Shown here: positions 58,147 to 64,000 of the stretch, one piece after another
Numbering within the stretch: position 1 is the first letter of the stretch
Layout of the letters: every line of letters begins with the position of its first letter
Assembly (NCBI GenBank): GCA_022749755.1
Contig: CM040451.1
Location: forward strand, 10,863,871 to 10,927,870
Length of the DNA stretch: 64,000 bases
Origin: Azadirachta indica
Lineage: Eukaryota; Streptophyta; Magnoliopsida; Sapindales; Meliaceae
Reading direction: 5' to 3'
Made by a program: the position numbers and the translations under genes
The notes under the pieces: model-generated
Databases searched by the model: none
Seen by the model: only the letters and a program-made list of their open reading frames with translations
What the model was told of the DNA's origin: nothing

Positions 58147-60540
58147 TCATGGGACAAGCAGTATCTTCCCAATGTGCTTGCTACTCTCCATTAGCTGGTG
58201 AGCTTTGGCTGCTTCAGATAATGTAAAGTACTTGTAGATCACAGGCTTCACCTTCCCTGCTGCAATAGCAGGCCAAACATTCTTCTCCACCTCAGATACA
58301 ATGAGTGATTTGTTTTCTGCAGTTCTGTTTCGCAAGCCAGCCGCTGTGTGCAAAAAACCAATTATATAAACCAATAAATCACATATATCTGTAAATTAAA
58401 GTCAAAAAGAGGAAAAAGCAGAAAGGACCAAAAAAAAAAAAAGTACTTAGACGAACTTTTATTCTTGCATATCAGTCTGACCAGAGCCTTTTGTGTAATA
58501 TTATTTGATAATAGATATGCAAGACACATAAAAATGACAAAGCAAGTATGGTTTCCAAAATCTTGGTTCCCTCAAACAAAAGGAATTCTGGCTATACAGT
58601 TTTTTGGCCTTGGAATCTTTTTAGCACTCTGCATTGTTGTCATCCTTCAAGAGTTATAAGCAACCTTGGTCATAGAGTCAACCTGGTTTATAAATTAATT
58701 CAACTGATTATCACTAACAGATTCCAGCAAGGTGTGAACTACATATCAACTGCTATCTATTACTTCCATAAACTATTCCATGACCTACAACACCGCAACC
58801 TAGTAGGAAAGGGCTATGGCAATACCTTGCACTGTGAGGCGCTTTGCTAACAGAGAAACAATATTTAATTCTGCTTTAGCTCCACCCTGGGTGCCAATTA
58901 TAAAAAGCCTCCCATCAATGTTCAAGCTGTCGAGGTTGCGCTGAAGGTAGGATGCTCCCATACAATCTAGGATAACATCAACACCTAAGGCAGAAAAATA
59001 AATACACGTGCGTCGGTCATTGTAAACATAGAAGAGCAAAAGTATCTTCATAAAGGAGAGCAACTTCCAACAAAATCATAATGCATTTACAATGCTAGTA
59101 AACATACCTTTCCCACCAGTTTCTTCCTTTACTCGTGCAACGAAGTCCTCTGTCTTGTAATTGATACACACATCAGCACCAAGATCCTTGCAAAAAGCCA
59201 GCTTTTCCTCACTGCCTGGAGATCAAGATCTAAAATTTATCAATACATGGAAATTGAATGGTTAACATAAGATGACAATTGCCACTAGACCTGCTGTAAC
59301 AAAGACTTTCACTCCTTGGCATTTAGCTATCTGAATCGCAAATGTACCAATTCCACTAGAGCCCCCATGAACCTGATAGTTTAATAGCCATTAGTTAATT
59401 GATTAAGCAGCATACCATGTATTCCAATGGCTTAACTGACAAAAATTAAACATAACTTGGATCACGCATTGCAATGTTTATTGTATAAGTTAAAATTGAC
59501 TCCTGGTGGTACTGTATACTTATTCTAGGCATTTTCAGCTTTTATGCAATTATTATCAGCTAGTCAACATTCCTAGTGGAATTGGAGAGGGGCTGCATAG
59601 GTAGGTCATGATGCAAACTTCGATTATATCAAAAAGTTATTAAACAACAAGGAGGAAAAGAAAGCTATTTCACAATATTAACAACATAGACTTGAGCAGC
59701 CAGAGACAACTCTAATTGACCCATATCCATCACCACAACATTTGCTTCCAGTTAAACATAAATTACACTAGAAGATCACGTGTCAAACACAAGATAGAGC
59801 TAACCGTACCAGAAATGTTTCTCCTGCCGATAAGTGACTAATCATAAAAACTGTTGACCAAACAGTGCATGCAACCTCTGGAAAAGCAGCAGCATCTTTG
59901 AGCGAGACACCGGATGGAACAGGAAGAACTTGCCCAGCTGGAACGGCCACTTTCTCAGCATACCCTCCTCCACCAAGCAGTGCACACACCTATATAACAC
60001 AGACGATCGCAACCCAGGCTTAGCTTCAAATTTATTTCCCAGAAATTTTAATGAAGTGGATTAGATGATACAAAGTCTGTCTAAATATTAAATTCAAACG
60101 CACAAGTGTTGAACTTTTATGAAACTCCTTGTTGGTGAAAAGACGGCATTTAAAAAAAAAATGTAATTGTTACACTTTAAGCAGTGTATTTCCCTTCCAT
60201 GCAGTGAGCTTCAGTATCGACAACTCCACTGTACTGATGAGAAATTTACAAAAATATTAGGATTCAAAATTAACCGAAATTCACTAACCTGATCTCCAAT
60301 TTTCCATCTGGAGACATTTTTACCGACGGCCTCGATGGTGCCGGAACATTCAAGACCCGGGAGGGGGCTACAACCTTGGGGTGGAGGGTAGGAGCCTTTA
60401 CGCTGAAGAGTGTCGGCCCGGTTCAGACCGGCGGCTTCGACTTCGATCAACACTTCATCGTCTTTGATCTGAGGGTCCTCTACTTCTTCCAGTTGCAGAA
60501 CTTCTGGGTCGCCTGGTGCAGTTATCACTACTGCCTTCAT
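58147..60540 (-). CDS. PIG3-type NAD(P)H:quinone oxidoreductase (zeta-crystallin/MDR superfamily), 6 exons
   Basis: Exons (minus): 60540-60289, 59989-59810, 59372-59291, 59215-59108, 58984-58826, 58343-58147, joining to 325 residues, the usual length for human TP53I3/PIG3-like enzymes. It is a medium-chain dehydrogenase/reductase that uses NADPH to reduce quinones or related carbonyls; the real plant substrate is not known. Visible: MKAVVITAPGDPEVLQLEEV, GLNRADTLQRKGSYPPP, PGLECSGTIEAVG, the GYAEKVAVPAGQVLPVP region, the Rossmann nucleotide-binding loop VHGGSSGIGTFAIQIAK, DVILDCMGASYLQRNL, and the end HIGKILLVP. The cysteines that bind structural zinc in alcohol dehydrogenases are absent, as expected for the quinone reductase branch. 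Its start codon lies 675 bp from the divergent nuclease gene. No lesions are seen. Confidence 0.93.
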
Positions 60541-61214
60541 TGTTTCAGTATCTACAGAGAGACAGAGACGAGACCGATTATCTTTTATGGAAGTGAAAAT
60601 CCTTCCCTCGGTTTACAATATCGAGCGTCAAATATCGGCTCCGGACAAGCTGCCACGTGTGTTGCGTAGGAGAGAAAAAGAAGCAAAATTACATTAAGCC
60701 CCTTATATGTAGATTAAATATAGTTAAGTTTCAAAGTTTTGATCTGAAATAGTTAATTAGCGGACGGGACGTATTAAACCTCTGGACCTGACTGTATTTA
60801 AATACAACTCCATAGAATTTAATGTGAATTTATGACAGGAGTATGGACTATTTTCAAATATGCGTTTTTCATTTTCATAAATTGGAATTGCAGTTGAAAA
60901 TGGAACCTTTATTTATTTATTTTTTCTCGTAAGTAACATTTTTCTTCTAAAAGATAGTCATCTCCTGCCAATCCAACCTGTTAGGTAAGTCAGTTAAAAC
61001 AAGAAGCATTAACAGGTTTCTACAATATGTTTAAGCATTGATGAATATCGTTTAAAATCTTCTAATTTCTGTTTGTTTAGAAAAATAAATAAAAAAAAAT
61101 TTCAGTTATCCTCTAGGATTTTTTTTTTTAATTTCTTTTCTTACTTTAATGCTTTTTATAGCTCAATAGAATTGATTAACGTTCTTCGAGCATAGATCTT
61201 TTCGTTGAACAGGT
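60541..61214. promoter_or_regulatory. Divergent spacer shared by the oxidoreductase and ENDO4-like genes
   Basis: 674 bp between outward-facing start codons. The left 130 bases are GC-balanced and probably the oxidoreductase leader, containing a CACGTG core (60654-60659, a G-box-type E-box). The right part is AT-rich. The spacing would allow a shared promoter, but nothing in the sequence proves coregulation. Confidence 0.45.
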
Positions 61215-63903
61215 ATGGGTGGGTCTGGGCTCCTTTGGATTGGGAGTGTACTGGTTCTTCTGCAACTGTTTAATGGGGTTCTGGGCTGGGGAAAGGAAGG
61301 TCATTATGCTATTTGTAAGATTGCTGAGGTTAGGAGTTCCCTTTCCTTTCTTTTCTGTCAGTTGATTGTTGTGCTAATCATGGTTTAAGAAGTTCATATG
61401 ATTGAATTTTTGTCAGAATTTTGAGGATATTTTATACTCTGACTGACGAAAGTAAACTTTCAGTGATCAAGATGCCATTTTTAAAGTGGGAAATTTGATC
61501 ATTAAGACGATCAAGGTTTTATTTCTGGAGTGGGTGTTTGATAAATGAAATGTCCTTTTTCTTCTTTGAGGAAAAAGGGTGATTGATTGATTTTCTTATT
61601 CTTGGTGATATCACTTGAATGAATTGCCCGGTTATAAGTAGTTGTCAAGTTGTGCATCAGTCAAATGTGCACTCTACTGTACATAGGATTAGCCAAGTAT
61701 GGCAGTTTTCCAGTTGGTTTCAATGAATTTGAGCTGTATAGAACTTGATCAGTTTAGTCGAATTACATCTGTGGTAGAGGAAAGAAGATGTTGACAAAGT
61801 GGGTGGAAACTAATAAAGCTGGAAAAAGTTGTGAGACGTGTCTAATGAGGTTCTTTTTCGTCCACTAGGGATATCTCACTAAAGATGCCTTGGCTGCTGT
61901 AAAAGAATTGCTTCCAGATTCTGCTGAAGGTGATCTTGCAAATGTTTGCTCTTGGCCGGATGAGATTCGACATTACTACCACTGGCGCTGGAGTAGTCCT
62001 TTACACTATGTTGATACACCAGATTTCAAATGCAACTATGACTACTGCAGTAAGTTTGGCTGAGTTTATCTCTTCCATGGTTTAGCTATGTGATTATGTT
62101 CATTGGCTTGTTTTTTTTTTTCTTTTGTTTAATTCTTTCTCTAATAACTTTTTTCCATGAGCTTCCTGGTTACTGGAAAATGTATTTTTCTGTTAATATC
62201 CTTCATCTTTCTTATAGGAGACTGTCATGACTCTGCTGGACACAAGGATAGATGTGTCACTGGAGCCATTTACAACTATTCCATGCAACTCTCTGCTTAT
62301 CAGGACTCTGTTTCAGATGTGAAATGTAAGCGTATTAATTTTCTGGATATGTAACTTTCCAAGAGCTGTAGTATAAGTTTCCTAAGCTTAAACGGCAATG
62401 ACATGGGTCATTTTCCTCTATAATTATAGACAATTTAACAGAGGCGCTTATGTTCTTGTCACATTTTATTGGAGATGTACATCAGGTATGCTCTTCCTAC
62501 TGGAACCTTAAAGCTTTAAGATAATACAAAGAATGCAAAATATGATATTTTGGACTAATTCTAGTTTATGATTTCATTGACAATGTGGATTATATTTATC
62601 AGCAAAATTGTTGATGTCACAGATTATTCTTGTACAATATTTATGTGCAACGGTGACATAGCATGAAATCTTTTGAAAGTGGGCAGGGGGGAAATATTTT
62701 GCATTGTTTGAATTTTGTTGAAGAATTGAAAAAATTATGAATCTCAATGATCTTATCAATTATGAAATTTTAGCAACTGAAAAAGGAAAAAAAAAAAGAG
62801 ATTAATTTGATCTGTATATGACTTGGGAAAGATATAAGCAATGCTATGTAAAGATTGGTAATTTATATGTGAGGTTGAATACCACCATGCATGCTGAAGA
62901 AATTAAAACACAGATTATCTTGCACTTTTCTTTCAAGTTCCTTTTTATTGCGGCAGCCCCTGCATGTTGGATTCACTGGAGATGAAGGTGGGAACACAAT
63001 AATAGTCCGTTGGTTCCGTCGGAAGACAAACCTACACCATGTAAGTTGTCTTTAGTCCCTTAATGTGTACTTTCTCTACTAGATAATCCAGTAGTTTACT
63101 AAAAATAAGAAATTTATCCTTTTCTTAGAAGCAGCATGTCTCTTTTGCCGGATCTAGGATCCAAACTTATGAATGTTTAGAAATTAATGACTGATCATAG
63201 AAATAAATCAAAGTTCCATGCGGTGAGGATACAGAAAATGTCTTATTAGTTCCATGTGGTGAGGATCAGATGTGGAACAGACATATTCAAGATACTACTC
63301 CATTAAGGCAAAGCAATTCTATTGAAATGATAAATGTTTCCATGAACTTGCATTAATTAGCCTGGGACCTGATGTCAGATTTCGAAAATTGGCACAGAGT
63401 TCTTTTGCAATTTTCTTTTTCTAGTATAACAGATTTCGAAAATTCCATGAACTTGCATTTATGTGCTCCTTGTTTTTGTATATGTTCTGCAAGTCATTTG
63501 TGCTTGTTAGTTAGTCAACAATTATTGTGTCTCAGGTATGGGATACCATGATAATTGATTCTGCCCTGAAGACCTTTTATGGTTCCGATCTCACAGTCAT
63601 GATTCAATCCATTCAGAAGAATATTACAGTAAGCTTTTCCATCTTCCCTTCATATATGTACAACGATGTTGCTATTATTCAGATAGCGGAGGCAGTACGT
63701 GTTTAAAATCTGCCTGTTTTGTGGCTTTGCATTGACTTCTTTATTTATGTTTTTTCTTTAGTTGGTTTTGGATTTTCTCTGAGTGTGTCTCTTAACCTAT
63801 AATTGCCTTTCGGCTTATTTGATATTTTTCTGTAGGATGGCTGGGCCAATGATATATCATCATGGGAATCTTGTAGATATAATCATAAAGTTTGTCCTAA
63901 TGG
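61215..63903 (+). CDS. ENDO4: ENDO4-like S1/P1 nuclease, first 7 exons (3' end beyond window)
   Basis: Exons: 61215-61328, 61869-62049, 62218-62325, 62430-62485, 62957-63040, 63536-63628, 63836-63903 (ending GG|GTAAAT), giving 234 residues so far; the family is usually about 290-300. S1/P1-type endonucleases are secreted or vacuolar zinc enzymes that cut single-stranded nucleic acid and mismatches. A signal peptide (residues 1-24) precedes the mature N-terminal Trp25 of WGKEGH. In P1 numbering the zinc ligands can be followed: Trp1, His6, Asp45 (WPDEIR), His60 (LHYVDT), His116/Asp120/His126 (SHFIGDVHQPLH), His149/Asp153 (LHHVWD). The paired cysteines CRDC and the CNYDYC segment are also conserved. 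The C-terminal part, with any Asn-rich tail and final Cys, is not seen. Bases 63904-64000 are intron. Confidence 0.92.
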
Positions 63904-64000
63904 GTAAATATACATCCTTCAATTTACTTTTCATAGTTGTACGGATTCATCTGTTTATGATGATCATGTTCGGTAATAAGATGAAAGAAGATACAATGTC

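Overview
This window is nuclear DNA of a flowering plant, most likely a core eudicot. The genes have many short GT-AG introns, AT-rich introns and intergenic DNA, and plant-specific families (VAL B3 repressor, SYP12 syntaxin, DUF4408/DUF761 protein, GH35 beta-galactosidase with a C-terminal lectin-like domain). No bacterial, organellar or viral genes, rRNA, tRNA or CRISPR arrays were recognised. I could not determine the species.

Left to right: 3' end of a sphingosine kinase (+, 95-713); about 5 kb of gene-poor DNA; a 14-exon VAL/HSI2-family B3 repressor (+, 5704-15228); an intronless SYP124-type syntaxin (+, 16804-17721); a 2.6 kb unexplained gap; VPS28 of ESCRT-I (-, 20309-20938); a very AT-rich block with two foldback elements (about 255 bp and 2.2 kb); the splicing factor SYF1/XAB2 (+, 26138-31398, 5 exons); a DUF4408/DUF761 protein (-, 32834-34257); 6 kb of intergenic DNA; an AGD5/NEVERSHED-like ARF-GAP (-, 40358-45975, 11 exons, with an apparent frameshift); a short LAZ1-like DUF300 membrane protein (-, 48463-50885); a 19-exon beta-galactosidase with an in-frame TAG (+, 51932-57638); a PIG3-type quinone oxidoreductase (-, 58147-60540, 6 exons); and the 5' part of an ENDO4-like S1/P1 nuclease (+, 61215 to past the right edge).

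From memory, the order sphingosine kinase, VAL-type B3 gene, VPS28, DUF300/LAZ1 homologue, zinc-binding-type oxidoreductase and ENDO4 matches an Arabidopsis chromosome 4 block around At4g21540-At4g21585, with SYP, SYF1, DUF4408, AGD5 and BGAL interleaved here. This is therefore an ordinary conserved euchromatic neighbourhood. The genes do not form a pathway, although syntaxin, VPS28 and the ARF-GAP all serve membrane traffic.

The most notable observations are two single-base lesions in otherwise intact genes (a nonsense codon in the beta-galactosidase and a 1-nt deletion in the ARF-GAP gene) and a 2.2 kb AT-rich inverted-repeat element with a 5-bp target duplication, built of internally repeated units and sharing its termini with a small neighbour. 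I found no convincing novel multi-gene system. All exon boundaries were set by hand from splice consensus, reading phase and recalled family sequence, and were not checked against transcripts.
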